Shown piece after piece: positions 32,440-43,869 of a stretch of 64,000 bases of DNA. Source of the DNA: Chara braunii. Taxonomy: Eukaryota; Streptophyta; Charophyceae; Charales; Characeae. The number at the start of each line of letters is the position of its first letter. Positions within the stretch are counted from its first letter, which is position 1. The notes under the pieces are model-generated. The model did not search any database and had not been told where the DNA came from. It worked only from the letters and a program-made list of their open reading frames with translations. Location: the NCBI GenBank assembly GCA_003427395.1, contig BFEA01000006.1, positions 6,107,118-6,171,117 of the forward strand. The letters run 5' to 3'. The translations under genes and the position numbers were made by a program.

Positions 32440-33000
32440 TACTAAGTCGGATATGAACTCAAGATAAACCGCGACAAAATTTTAACTAACTATTTAGATT
32501 TGTACAAATTTCGGCAACGCTTCCCGTAGAGAAAATACCTTTGCAAAATTTATAAAAAGTTAAATACAAATCACAAAGTAACTCTGACTTCACAAAGCTA
32601 AGTTTTGTATAACTCCTTGCTGTAGTAAAAATTTGGGCAGTATCTTCTTCAAAGAAGTAAATTACCTAAATTTATACTAAGTCATATATAAACTCAGAAA
32701 AAAATCGAACTTTGTAAAAAACAAATGTGACTAACTCCTTGGATTTGCAGAAATTTTGGGCAGCATTTTTTTTAGCGAAAATATCTCTTCAAGATTTATA
32801 CAAAGCCAATCATAAGAAATAAACTTATCTCATAAGGTGCTAAAATTTAATCTGAGTATGAAAAATAAACTTAGTTAAGAAAATGCAGAAATTGTGCTAA
32901 CTCCTATAATTCCTGCACATGGCGAGCATCTAAAGCAACTACCTATCAAAGTTAAGGCTCAGAATAAATAGAGATATGTCTCAACCACATGCAAGTCCAT
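32440..33000. repeat. Degenerate ~120-150-bp tandem repeat
   Basis: About four copies of an AT-rich unit with CTAACTCCTTGGATTTGCAG, AAATTTTGGGCAGCAT and GATTTATACAAAG-like words, near 32480, 32596, 32735 and 32897. Each copy is strongly diverged. Confidence 0.65.
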
Positions 33001-33114
33001 ACCACAATGACTAGATACTCTCACAAAAACCTCAAAAACCCTAAGTTATTTTCACCTAAGTAGTTCATCGTCTTTCAGTTAGATAAACCCCAATACCCTA
33101 GCTTGGTCTAAGAA

Positions 33115-33463
33115 AAGTTAAGCCAAACCGAAGCCATATCGCTTAACCTTTTGCCTTTGTATACACAAAATAAAGGGCAAAACTATTTTTCTCTTCATTA
33201 GGCAGTTAACTAGACCAAATCGAAGTCACATTGTCTAGTCTTGCTAAATGTTAAGTATCCAAGTTATAACAACCCTCTGAACCTCTTAATCTTTATAAGA
33301 CTGAGGCTGAGCCAAACCGATGCCACATTGTTGAGTCCTCCTTTAGGTTACATTCTTTATATTAACAATTAAATATTATCTTCATATTTTGTGATAAGTT
33401 ATAATCAGACCAAACCGAAGCCGGATTGTCTGACTAACTTGTTTAATAAATAAATCATAAATG

Positions 33464-33514
<51 letters not shown>

Positions 33515-33967
33515 CATATTCTTAGGTTTCTCGTTTCGTGCGCGAAGTCAGACTAAACTTATCCGAGGACACATTGCTTAGTTTTCAGTTCAAACCTTGC
33601 GTCGAAAAAAACAAGTAGTTGGATCTGACCGAAGTCACATTACCCAACTCTTAAACCCTTTCAACAAACAAATCACCACAAGAACAACAACCAAACATGA
33701 CAGAAGCCACATTGTCGAGTTGGAGTAAATAACATAACAACATAACATAGTTAGCTAAGTCAAACTAAATCCAGATTGCCTAGCTGCATAAATGACAATT
33801 TACAGGGGTACGATAATCAAACTTGACCGAAGTCACATGGTCTGTCGTCAAGAAGATACGACAATACAACAACCAAGCCTGACCGAAGTCGTATTGTTTG
33901 AATGTAAAAAAAATAAACCATCAATATTACAACAACTACACCTGAACGAAGACACATTGCCTAGTTG
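33115..33967. repeat. Hairpin array 1: conserved loop, changing stems
   Basis: About eleven copies, 55-145 bases apart, of a core close to CCAAACCGAAGYCACATT. The bases on both sides pair with each other but differ from copy to copy: AAGTTAAGC/GCTTAACCTT (33115-33150), ACTAGAC/GTCTAGT (33209-33239), TCAGAC/GTCTGA (33405-33433), AGTTGG/CCAACT (33617-33649), CCAAACATGAC/GTCGAGTTGG (33691-33723) and CAACTA/TAGTTG (33933-33967). Copies at about 33308, 33549, 33757, 33818 and 33873 have weaker stems. No protein frame runs through the array. Function unknown. Confidence 0.85.
33466..33512. repeat. (TA)n microsatellite
   Basis: Pure AT dinucleotide run between two hairpins of array 1. It explains the larger spacing there. 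Confidence 0.97.
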
Positions 33968-34214
33968 CAGATGAAACATAAATAAAGAAATAAGACCTAA
34001 TTAACGCAAGTAGAACCACCTTTCTCCCACCTTCCCCCAATTCATACCTCTTTGGTTTAAGTTTCAAGCAACAATGCAAAGTAAGATTCATACAGACCTT
34101 ATTTTCATCTTATCTGACTAAAATTCAAAATGAAACAGTAAAACATAAGGTTGCATGCGTATATTTCAATCAGACTAGAGAGATGTACTCATAGAGGATT
34201 TGTGGGGTTACAAA

Positions 34215-34292
34215 AGGCAGAAAGACGTTTTACCTGACTCTTCCCTGCCTCAAGTACTCCTCCCGAGTTCTGACAAAGTTCCCCCAATCGGT
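34215..34292. repeat. Hairpin block 1, shared tail
   Basis: CTTCCCTGCCTCAAGTACTC, GAGTTCTGACAAAGTTCCCC and CAATCGG match 40468-40535 in order (about 70 percent identical), closing the block that begins at 31948. Confidence 0.7.
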
Positions 34293-36570
34293 GGGTGGAC
34301 CTCCCACAAGGTTTTGCTGCGGTTTTGTGGTTTGTGATCCCACCTTCCACCTTCCTCTCCAAACCTCAGACTAGACTTAGAGTAAGAATAGGGAAAAGGA
34401 GAAAGGTTAAACCCTTGAGATCCAAGAGAGGGACAACTCAACTCACGCGAGAGGACCCCTTCAATGCCCGAGGACCCCGCAATTGCAGCCAAAACGCAGT
34501 GACCACAATCCAAACTGTGGTCTAGGTGAAGTAAGGGCGACCCTTAGAAGACTTGGAAGTTAAAAGACCGCAATGGCTCTACCAAACTCGTATCAACTGC
34601 CGTCCAACTCGCAGCACGCCGATTGCCCTGACGAATCTGCAACTATGAAGCTTGAATAAAACACCTTCTCTGCCCCTCTGCGCTCGATTCTAAGAACAGG
34701 TGGAATGCAATCAATACGCCTCAATACTACGCCGCGACAAAGCTTATCCAATGTACAACAACGTATAGCATCCGTGAACGACAAATATGGTCACCACTTC
34801 TATCCACTAGGCGAGCGGCCGACAACTCTCGTGAATAATAGATGCGCAAGCGCCAAGGGACCTAGCGATGAAGATGCATGTGGATTGCTTTGATAATGAC
34901 GAAAGTCGGGATAGCAAAATCACATAAGCACTTTGACAACTAAGCCACTAACATAGTTGAGTAGCTACAGTTCAAACTGAAGACGATTGACAGACAACAG
35001 GTTGGTTGTTGTGCACACCGAACATTAGATTATAAGGATTCGCAGCCCAACAAAATTTTGTTTCAATAACTCAAAAATTAAACCTCAACTGGTCCGTCAA
35101 CTCGGCACTGGCTTGAGTAGCCGACCCTGACATCACTGGTCTCGTTTGCTTTGTCGAGCTAACTGGATGAAGCACCTCATCAACTACGACCGACCATGCC
35201 TTAACAGTCCATCATGATCGCCCCACCTTCTCTGCGAACACTTTTCTTCATAAGACATAACTATTTTACTGTGGTCGCCGCTCATTTAGAACTCACATAT
35301 GAAATTCAGCAGTTCATGTGTGCATCAGTTGAGCGGTCTGCCGATGTGCAATATGAAACGGACCCTCCCACAAGAACACGGTGTAGGACCTCACCCTGTT
35401 AGACTTTCGAGCCTGAGTTCACCCATCTATGGTCCCAGCTGGCTCAACTTCGCCCACACTCATGATCAGGGCGTGGAGGCATTCGTCACAAGGTCATCCT
35501 CACTTAGTGCTTTGATATGGATGGGGATAGACCATCGAGTGAGAGAGCTTTGACATTAGGGATGTAGCTAAATTTTCTCACCAGGGGACAATTTTGTGAA
35601 TCATTCGCAAGTGTCATTTTCTCGACACTTTGTCGTTTTCTCATGCAATTGTTCCTTCCAATACACAGGTAGTTAAGAGGCCCTTTGAAAACTCGTTCTT
35701 CTATTATGCGCAGGCCAACCGTCATTCTTGGGCCACACATTCATTCATTATAGCAACGGTCATAGGGCTTCATTGAGGTAGGAGACGCCCCTCTTCCCTC
35801 TTAGCCGGTCTACGCATTAGCTCTCGTAGTCTCCCATATCATGCATCATGTTTGTTGCTTCCTTAAACGTTGCTTAGTTTTTTCGGGGTTCCCACTCGTC
35901 GACTCATAGGACTTGGCGGTCGTCTCGACCGTCTGACACTTTGGCACACTTCAACTATACACGCCATCCTTTTTCCTTTTTTTCAGTACTCGAGGCTACA
36001 TGCACAAAAGGTCTCATTCATAGGCAAAGGTTACGTTCACAACCGCTTAGCTTTTATCCCTCTTTCCTTTTTGCCGCCCGACATATCCGGGTTAAGTCAA
36101 ACTCAAGAGATCTTAAAGTCGCTCACATGCACACTCAAGACAAGACACAAGCAAATACAGTCCCCATTTGGGATCAACACATAATCCCTCCTCCATTACT
36201 AATTCTCTTTATCCTTGCGTTCTCTTCCTGTCATTTTCTTTCTTTGTTCATGCCACTCTCTTTTCTTAGTCAAACTGTCGGGTTTCGGGTTGAGTCACCT
36301 AACCTCTCTTTTACTTTAACAATTCTCTCCAGCCCCTCTTGGACTTGTCAACCTTCAAACTCCTCAAACACTTTTCTTTCTTTTCTTCTTGGTGTCAAAC
36401 GAGACCGACAACCCTCCCTTTGCCCTCTTCTTCCACCAAGTGAGATCAAGGTTCTTTCACCGTCTGTACCCTTGCAATGCAACAAGTGAGTGAAGGAAGG
36501 GTTAGTTGCCTGCCAAGAGGAAAGGGGAGAGAGGGTAAGGGTTGACCTTGAGCCTTGGAAGAGGAGGATG
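34293..36570. other. Non-coding stretch with scattered hairpins
   Basis: No gene recognised. A few further inverted repeats are present: ATGTGGATTGCT ... AGCAAAATCACAT at 34879-34926 with a GACGAAAGTC loop like that of array 1; CAACTA ... TAGTTG at 34939-34961; and TCGGC ... GCCGA near 35101-35125. They are looser than those in the array. Confidence 0.5.
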
Positions 36571-36752
<182 letters not shown>

Positions 36753-36859
36753 CCCCGTAAGCCTAACCCAACCTACCCTTTACTTGTCCTACCGTCATAC
36801 CTATGAGTCCTTTAACGATTTGTTGCCTTATATGCCTTGGACCATGGTATTGGGTGGAT

Positions 36860-37660
36860 GGAGGAGGTGTAGGTGGAAGAAGGTGAGAAGGTGTTTGGCT
36901 ATGGTGAATGGGTGAAGGAGGTGAAGGTGAAAGAAGATGTGAAGGTACTTGGCTGTGGCGGAAGGGTGAAGGAAGTGGAGGTGGATGAAGGTGTGAAGAT
37001 ACTTAACTATGGTGGGTGGGTGAAGGAGGTGGAGGTGGAAGCAGGTGTGAAGGTACTTGACTATGGTGGGTGGGTGAAGGAGGTGGAGGTGAAAGAAGGT
37101 GTGAAGGTACTTGGCTATGGCGGATAGGTGAAGGAGGTAGAGGTGAAAGAAGGTGTGAAAGTACTTGGCTATGGCGGATGGGTGAAGGAGGTGGAGGTGG
37201 AAGAAGGTGTGAAGGTACTTCGCCATGGTGGATGGGTGAAGGAGGTGGAGGTGATAGTAGGTGTGAAGTTACTTGGCTATGGTGGATGAGTGAAGGAAGT
37301 GGAGGTGAAAGAAGGTGTGAAGGTACTTGGCTATGGTGGATGGGTGAAGGAGGTGGAGGTGGAATAGGATGTGAAGGTACTTGGCGATGGTGGATGAGTG
37401 AAGGAGGTGGAGGTGTGAAGGTCATTAACTATGGTGGATGAGTGAAGGAGGTGGAGGTGGAAGAAGGTGTGAAGGTACTTGGCTATGGTGGATGAGTGAA
37501 GGAGGTGGAGGTGGAAGAAGGTGTGCAGGTACTTGGTTGTGGCGGATGAGTGAAGGAGGTGGAGGTGAAAAGTACGAAGGTACTTGAATATGGTGGATGG
37601 GTGAAGGAGGTGGGGGTGAAAGAAAGTATGAAGGTACTTGAATATGGTGGTTCCTAAGCT
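36860..37660. repeat. 54-bp minisatellite, about 15 copies
   Basis: The unit contains GTACTTGGCTATGGTGGATG, GGTGAAGGAGGTGGAGGTG and AAGAAGGTGTGAAG. Copies start roughly every 54 bases from 36886 to 37635. One unit (37421) is shorter. Because 54 is a multiple of 3, frames stay open on both strands. I do not call a gene. Confidence 0.96.
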
Positions 37661-37724
37661 TCCGGTCTTCATGTGCTCATGTTGTCGCGCGCGGCGGTTC
37701 CTCGCCCTGATGGGGAACGCTGAA

Positions 37725-38000
37725 CCTCACGGTCGTGTCACGCAGGATGTTTTGTTTGAAAAGAATCAGTCACCACTCCGACCGTGCGCGCGTGCTATAC
37801 CTCTCACGACGCCCTGCGATGTCGCGAGGTACAACTTACCTCTACCCAAGGTGCTGTCACCACCCTTAGGTAGGCGTATCCCTGCTGAGTTATCGGCCCA
37901 CATGCGAAGGCTTTTACATGCCTTTGTAGAGGTAGGTCGACCGAGGGGGTTTTCTCGATCGTTGTAGCATAACACGGGGTACGCGCGGAAAGATGCCTAT
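37725..38000 (+). repeat. Hairpin block 2, shared head
   Basis: Paralogue of 31948-32310 with the same ordered words (GTCACGCAGGAT, GCGAGGTACAACTTACCTC, CACATGCGAAGGCTTTTAC, CGACCGAGGGGGTTTTCTCG). Opens the second block, which runs to about 40535. Confidence 0.75.
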
Positions 38001-38518
38001 AACTGACCCGTTAGATATCCTGGTCGAACTTTTAGAAGACCTTTTATTTCCGCTTCTCCTTCCAAAACATATTATTCTTCTAATCACTGCAATTAAAGTA
38101 CTTATCAAACAATTTCACTACCAAGGACACTTTATTTTACTTAACATATGACGGAACATCAGATAGTATAAAAGTTATATAAGACTGATAATGAATATGA
38201 AGGTATTACCGTTGAGAACCCTTCCCACTTTCACAAGTGCAATGTGTCCAAGACTCTTCAACAGATCAGGTCCAATTCAATCAAAACTCATGAACCAAAC
38301 AGCAAAATAATGAAAAGATAATTCACATGTCATGTACTAACGACGTCAACCATCAATCCACACCTCAGACATTGTCCCTCACTGCCTAAGCCATGTATGA
38401 CAGCGCTATCTTTCCTGAGACCTAAGCCCTGCCCCCTCACATTTCTTCAAAGGACCCTTGAGAGTGACTAGGATCATTTAGGCAATGACCACAGGTGACA
38501 GTTTTACTGACGACAGGG

Positions 38519-38736
38519 TTTGACTTAGACGTGGGTATCAAGTCAAGGGGGAAAAGTTGAATCAGCAACGACCGACCTGTTATCGAGTGATAACAGAAAA
38601 TTGAGTCCTTTACGTAGGACTTCTCCTTCAATTGCAGTAGACCAAAACATAGACCTGCACACGCACAGGTCAACAAGGATTTAACACCCCCACTCATTTT
38701 CTCACATATTGATATCTAAGGGTCAACCCCTTAGAT
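38519..38736. repeat. Cluster of five perfect short hairpins
   Basis: TTGACTT/AAGTCAA (38519-38547), CTGTTATC/GATAACAG (38577-38596), AAGTCCT-type arms at 38603-38623 (AGTCCT/AGGACT), GACCTG/CAGGTC (38652-38671) and ATCTAAGGG/CCCTTAGAT (38714-38736). The stems are unrelated to each other and the loops are 4-13 bases. Confidence 0.8.
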
Positions 38737-39246
38737 CTGGTCTGTGAGTTTTTGGATCAACATCCCAAAGTCTAATCCCTTAGTTTCTATCTACTCTAAG
38801 TCGTCCGTCACCTCTCCTCCTTTTGTTCAAGGAGTCTCTTGCCTATGTCCTAAGTTGTCTAGGGAAACTCTTATTTCCCTTACTTTCAATCCTTGCATTT
38901 TCTCTCATAAGGATAAGCACACCTTTTCTGGTGTTTTCGAGATAGTCTGGTCGAGATCAACTCATGCCAGTGGCGGTTTCTCCAATGAACTGAGGCTACA
39001 CGGGGTGTCTTCTTTCGCTAATTCTTTTTACCCGCAGTATTCGCCTTCTTCTCTACTTCTTTTTAGAACATTCGGAGTCACTCCCGCTGAAGCACTCCCT
39101 TTCCCCTTCTTCTCTTCGTTCCACGAGAGTACTGAACCACTCTTCAAAGTCCATGCAGTCCTCAGGCAATCAAGCAATTCAAACAATCTTGTGCAATCGT
39201 CCGGATAACTCACAGAGGAGTATCTCTTTATTAGTTAAAACAGTTA

Positions 39247-40251
39247 GTTGAGAGGTTCTTGTGGAAGCATCTCAACACTCCTTCCAATGTCCACGAACAT
39301 TCCAGATTCAGGTAGCAATACGAAATGCAAGTTAGTAATAGGTGATCTTCACGGAAGCCTCTTATTACTCCTTGATCAAAACCCAGCCTATCCTCAAAAA
39401 GTGTAATAGAGTAACCCTACGGGAGTCACTCTACTACTTTCTCCGATTCAGACGAGCCAGGATTAAGTTAGTAACCTCATACAAACACCAGGTCCTCCCT
39501 TTGCTGGAGTATCTTATTGAACCTGTTAAGATAGAGTCAAGCAAGCAATAGGATGATCCCACGGGAGCCTCCCATATCCTGCTTCAATGTTAAATAAATA
39601 GATAGTTAGTACTTATTTATATCATTCATCAGTCATACCCAAACAAAAAGTAAGGTTACTCACCCGGGAATATCCCTCTACTGTTCAAACACAATCACCT
39701 CATTTCCTTCCCCCCGTTAGTTGATCCCCAGATCAAACAAGTATTAGGATAACCCTCCCGGGAGTTATTCTACTACCAGTTCGATGCGTAGGAGATCAGT
39801 CAAACAACTCTTGGTTGAGTCGTCCTGACCGTTCATCTACCTTGACTATGCGTCGTAAATGAGCAATAGGTATGCCGATTCCTACGGGAAGTCGGACAGA
39901 CCGTCCCAGACTTGGGAGTTCGTGTACTCACACGGTGAATACTTTTTCAAATCTGGTCAGATCATCGATAGGAGAGCCCCATGGGAGCCTCCTACTACCT
40001 TCGCTTTTATCAGTCATTGAAGATATGTACCCCACGGGAGTACCGGATTATCTCTTAGATCTAGCCTGCAAGTCAACAGAGAAGACGCACGACACATTTC
40101 TGTTACCAACGCCGAAATCAAACAGACATTTCATCAAATTGTCACTTTAGTCAGATGAATGACAGGGTAACTTTGCACGGCGAGTACCCCGTCATCCATC
40201 TTAGTTAGCTCATGCAAGCAGTGTGACGACCCCCTGGGAGCCTCCATCACA
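39247..40251. repeat. Hairpin array 2: conserved loop, changing stems
   Basis: About twelve copies of a loop close to AACCCYACGGGAGYC, 45-130 bases apart, each flanked by complementary but copy-specific arms. Clear ones: GTTGAGA/TCTCAAC (39247-39276), AGTAATA/TATTACT (39334-39369), GTAATAGAGT/ACTCTACTAC (39403-39437), 39543-39585, AGTAAGG/CCCTCTACT (39649-39682), GTATTAGGATAA/TTATTCTACTAC (39741-39776), CCGA/TCGG (39875-39895), ATAGGAG/CTCCTAC (39967-39998), 40022-40052, GATGAATGACAGGGTA/TACCCCGTCATCCATC (40154-40200) and TGTGA/TCACA (40222-40251). A weak copy is near 39485. Function unknown. Confidence 0.86.
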
Positions 40252-40467
40252 TGACTTTGTCTCTCAAACCCAAACAAACTAGGTTCCTTTTCGGTTCTCC
40301 TAGGTTCTTTCCTTTCATCCGGCAGAATTCTTACTTCAATCGTATACCCTTTTTCATTTCGATACACTTTAGTCATGAAGAAAGTACAAACAGTATCTCA
40401 CACACCCATACATGCAATCCAGTAGAAGGTTGTAGCTTGTATGGGTATACGGGAATGGAATAAAGAT

Positions 40468-40535
40468 GCGTACCTTATGGTTCCCTGCCTCCAGAGTTCC
40501 TTTTGAACTTCGACAGAGCTCCCACAATCGCCCTG
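40468..40535. repeat. Hairpin block 2, shared tail
   Basis: GGTTCCCTGCCTCCAGAGTT, GAACTTCGACAGAGCTCCC and CAATCG, collinear with 34215-34292. Confidence 0.7.
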
Positions 40536-40625
40536 TTGTACTTGCCTGTTTAGTTATCCTTCTTCACAGAGTAGATTTTCAATGCAGAGAGATCATACCA
40601 CTTCAAATAGTTGTGGAAACATAGG

Positions 40626-41000
40626 GAAATGAGGGGGTTAGAACACGGAAGAATGGGGAAGGATGGAGGAGGTAGGCACTATCACACGGTGACAATGTCT
40701 CTCTCCTCTCCAGTGCCCCATACTTTTCATATTCTGATCCACTCCATTACCTTCAATAACATTATGATAACAATGATAATGATTGTAATAATATTTTCCT
40801 GGACATATATGAGAAAAAAAAAAAGGAAATGAGGGGATTAGATCAAAGAGAGAACAAAGAAGGATGGAGATAGGCATTGTCACATGGTGACGATGTTTCT
40901 CTCTGGTACCTCATGCTTTCCCTCTACATCTGATCCGCCTCCTTACCCATGATGCTGACCAATGAATGAAAGTAAATAACAATGACAACAACCATAAATT
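40626..41000. repeat. 200-bp direct duplication
   Basis: GAAATGAGGGGNTTAGA begins at 40626 and 40826, followed in both by AGGAAGGATGGA-like, GGCANTNTCACANGGTGAC and CTGATCC words. Copies are about 75 percent identical. Confidence 0.82.
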
Positions 41001-41640
41001 CGCATTTCAATAAATAATTTATCTTTTCACAAATTAAACGAAAAAGAAAACGTATGAGCCACAAAGACCAGTCCATTCGCCCTCTTCGTCACCTTCCTTT
41101 CCCTTCTTCTTCTTTCTTCTCTGGCATACATGCACCCCTTTACTTTCGCCACACAGCCCTGGTCGCAGCAACCCACTCACTCTCCCGCATATGTGTCTCA
41201 AGGACCATGTGTGTGATTGATGCCCTGCCTGCCTACAAGACTGTGCAAGCGCATGCGTGTTACACTGCATGCCTAACCATAGCCTGTTAACGTCTCGTTG
41301 TTTGGCTGTGACGTACGCCACTTAGTGCCCTTGCGTGGAGGTGGTGGGAACGTTGCATCCTAAGTGACCTGCGGCCCTTACTTATAATGTTGGCCTCACA
41401 CCATGTCTATCCAGGACGCAACCATCCTTGTTTTCGAGCTCAGCTGCCTGCTGCAGTTGCTTTTTCAGGAAGCGCCCAGGATGAAGCTCAAGCTGAACTT
41501 GCAGCAACTGTCTGAGACCTACATCGGAAAATCCAAAGGTAGGGCCCTTCACGAATATTCAGGCCTGCCTTCACTTAGGGCGGATACGAGGCTAGTTGGG
41601 GCCACAAACTGCCGAATCAAAAAACAACATTAACAACGAC
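41001..41640. other. Unassigned spacer
   Basis: No gene recognised. GCCTGCCTTCACTTAGGGCGG near 41568 matches the stretch near 13330. Confidence 0.5.
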
Positions 41641-41680
41641 AACAATAATAATAATAGTGATAATAATAATAATAATGCGA
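41641..41680. repeat. (AAT)n microsatellite
   Basis: Interrupted AAT run next to a diverged macrosatellite fragment. Confidence 0.9.
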
Positions 41681-41870
41681 GGAATATGATACACCGCAAA
41701 TCATCTTGGTAATTCACGTAGATGACTAAGTGGTCATGTATGAGCATAGAGCACGAATGCACTAAGAATTTACCCAACTAGAGCAATAAAAGAGTAATGA
41801 GTCATCATACAAACCCATTAGGCCATACCATTGTAGTATCAAAGTCGCCCTCTCTATCCGACGTCCAACG
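41681..41870 (+). repeat. Diverged single copy of the macrosatellite core
   Basis: Follows the macrosatellite order with many changes: GAATATGATACACCGCAAATC, GTAGATGACTAAGTGGTCAT, GAGCACGAATGCACTAAGAATT, ACTAGAGCAATAAAAGAGTAATGAG and GGCCATACCA...AGTATCAAAGTCGC. It shows the unit is a dispersed repeat that was amplified in tandem at 17-24 kb. Confidence 0.75.
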
Positions 41871-42210
41871 CCTGTCCTACTCTAGTCGACTATCCTACCC
41901 ATACCTGCGTTCATGCAACAGGCTCACTTTGACCCTCAAACACCAATGTTCACGATGTCAACCTCCATAGCCGCCTCCCCTTTCGTGCCTCGTCTCCCCT
42001 CTCTTCCTTCCTTCTCACACTTTGTGTGTAAATGTCTCTCCTTCTCTGCGTCACAACGTGTTCTCTGTGTGTGAGTCTCACTGTTGTTTGTGTGAGCTAC
42101 ACCACTTGTGTATGTAACTGTTTTTGGGCCATTGCGCTGACCCGTGCTTCGGTTTTGCCTTCCCGTTTTTTTATGCGCACACCCACGACTAGGTGGCGAG
42201 GTGTACCCAT

Positions 42211-42535
42211 GTCGAGTCAACAATACTCAGTCCCAATCTTACTCAATCCCGTTAGCAATTATCGTGAACGACTGCGTGCGCCCAGGCTTGATGGAAAAGA
42301 AGGAAATCAGCAGTGGTCAAGAATATAGTCAAGAGGCAGCGGCCGACCATTCATTTTTTCTACGCAAGCCATGTGGAAGTGTTGCATGAACGACTTTGTG
42401 CGAGGTGGTCCGCAGATGTGCCCGACTTCAAAGTGGGTTGAAGGAGACAGTTTAGTCACAGCGGCCATAGCCGTCATAGTTGTAGACGAGTATGGTGTGT
42501 ACGTGAAGTAAGAAAGAGAGCAAGTTAGACAGGAA
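42211..42535 (+). repeat. LTR-like dispersed repeat, copy 2
   Basis: Related to 4840-5110 and 43140-43345: GGCTTGATGGAAAAGAAGG, AATATAGTCAAGAGGCAGCG, CGCAAGCCATGTGGAAG, GCGAGGTGGTCCGCAGA and CAGCGGCCATAGCCG. Confidence 0.65.
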
Positions 42536-42539
42536 ATAA

Positions 42540-42556
42540 TAATCATAATAATAATG

Positions 42557-42610
<54 letters not shown>

Positions 42611-42655
42611 GTATTAATAATAATAAAATAGTAATAATAATAATAATGATAATAA

Positions 42656-42715
<60 letters not shown>
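42540..42715. repeat. (AAT)n microsatellite
   Basis: About 175 bp of AAT with a few interruptions. Poly-Leu/Ile/Asn frames are artefacts. Confidence 0.97.
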
Positions 42716-42716
<1 letters not shown>

Positions 42717-42724
42717 CAATACTC

Positions 42725-43345
42725 CCAGCCTGAAATGGATTCCACCTCTCGCAGTAGTCGATGTAGATCCCAGGGCTCGATCCGTAGTCACCACCTTTCT
42801 TGTGTACAGTATCTGTGTAGATCCTGAGAGTCGTACCCGCGGTTTGTGTATTTGTAACAATTGATAAGTTGTCATATGTTCGTAGGTAATAGGGGTTCAG
42901 TCAGTAACCTGTCGTCTGTAGATCTTAGCAGATCCTGGGAGTCGTAGCTGTAAGTCCTCTGAAGGGTCCAGGTTGCAGCTACTACAGCCCTGAAGTGTCA
43001 AGGTCACTGCTGCTACAGTCCTACGAGTCGAGGTCATTAGCTGTTACAGTGTCGAAGGGCCGAGCCCACAGATTTCTGGAAGGTCTGGAAGTGGCCCTTC
43101 AAATGCAGCTCTCAGCAGACCAGAGGCAAGTGAGCAAGTGGTGCAGTCCACCCTTGCTGAGTCAGCAGCATTCAGTCCCCGTCTCACTTTAGTCCAATCT
43201 GCAAGCATCACGTCAGACTGTGTGTACCGCGGGCTGATGGAAAGAGGCAGATCAACAAGATACAAAAGTATAAATCAAGAGGCAGTGCCCAACCATTTTA
43301 TTCCCGCGAAAACTATGCGGAAACGCTGCCTGAGCGACTGCGTCT
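42725..43345 (+). repeat. LTR-like dispersed repeat, copy 3
   Basis: Aligns with the left part of 4491-5370 (GTAGATCCCAGGGCTCGATC) and its right part (GACTGTGTGTACCG, TATAAATCAAGAGGCAG, AACTATGCGGAAACGC). It includes the TATAAATCA word at 43270, the same relative place as at 4919. Confidence 0.65.
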
Positions 43346-43797
43346 GTCTCTTCTTGCATGTGTTTGCCCATTTGTTCGTGTCTGCTATGTCTGTACCAGA
43401 CCCTGTTCTGTCAATGTATATTCCGTTTTACTGTATGTTTGTCTGTGTCCATGTGTCTGTGTGTTTGCTTGTCTATCAGCCTGTAATGATCTGTTTGTCT
43501 GTTTATGTTTTTTGTCTGTCTGTTTGGCTGTCTGTATGACCATCTGCTTTTTATCTGTTATTGTCCGTATTCGTCTGTCTGTCTTCTTTCTCTCTTTCTT
43601 GTTTTCCTTCTTCTTCTTCGTCCTCTATCTCTTCCCCCTCCCCTTCTTCTCTTTCTCCTCCCCCTCTCGCTTCCTTATTTTCCTTCTTTTTCCTTCCTCC
43701 CAACACCCGGTAAGGTATCGCTATTCATAGCCAATCTGGTCGTAATTGAGATACAGTGGGGCAGACGCATTTGCAGAAAAGACAAATGACAACAGAT
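43346..43797. repeat. CTGT-rich degenerate simple repeat
   Basis: TGTCTGTTTGTCTG-type words to about 43600, then C/T-rich sequence. A similar stretch follows the related repeat at 45180. Confidence 0.75.
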
Positions 43798-43813
43798 GAT
43801 AATAATAATAGTA

Positions 43814-43869
<56 letters not shown>
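43798..43869. repeat. (AAT)n microsatellite
   Basis: Target of the following hAT-like element. The same repeat continues after it. Confidence 0.95.
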
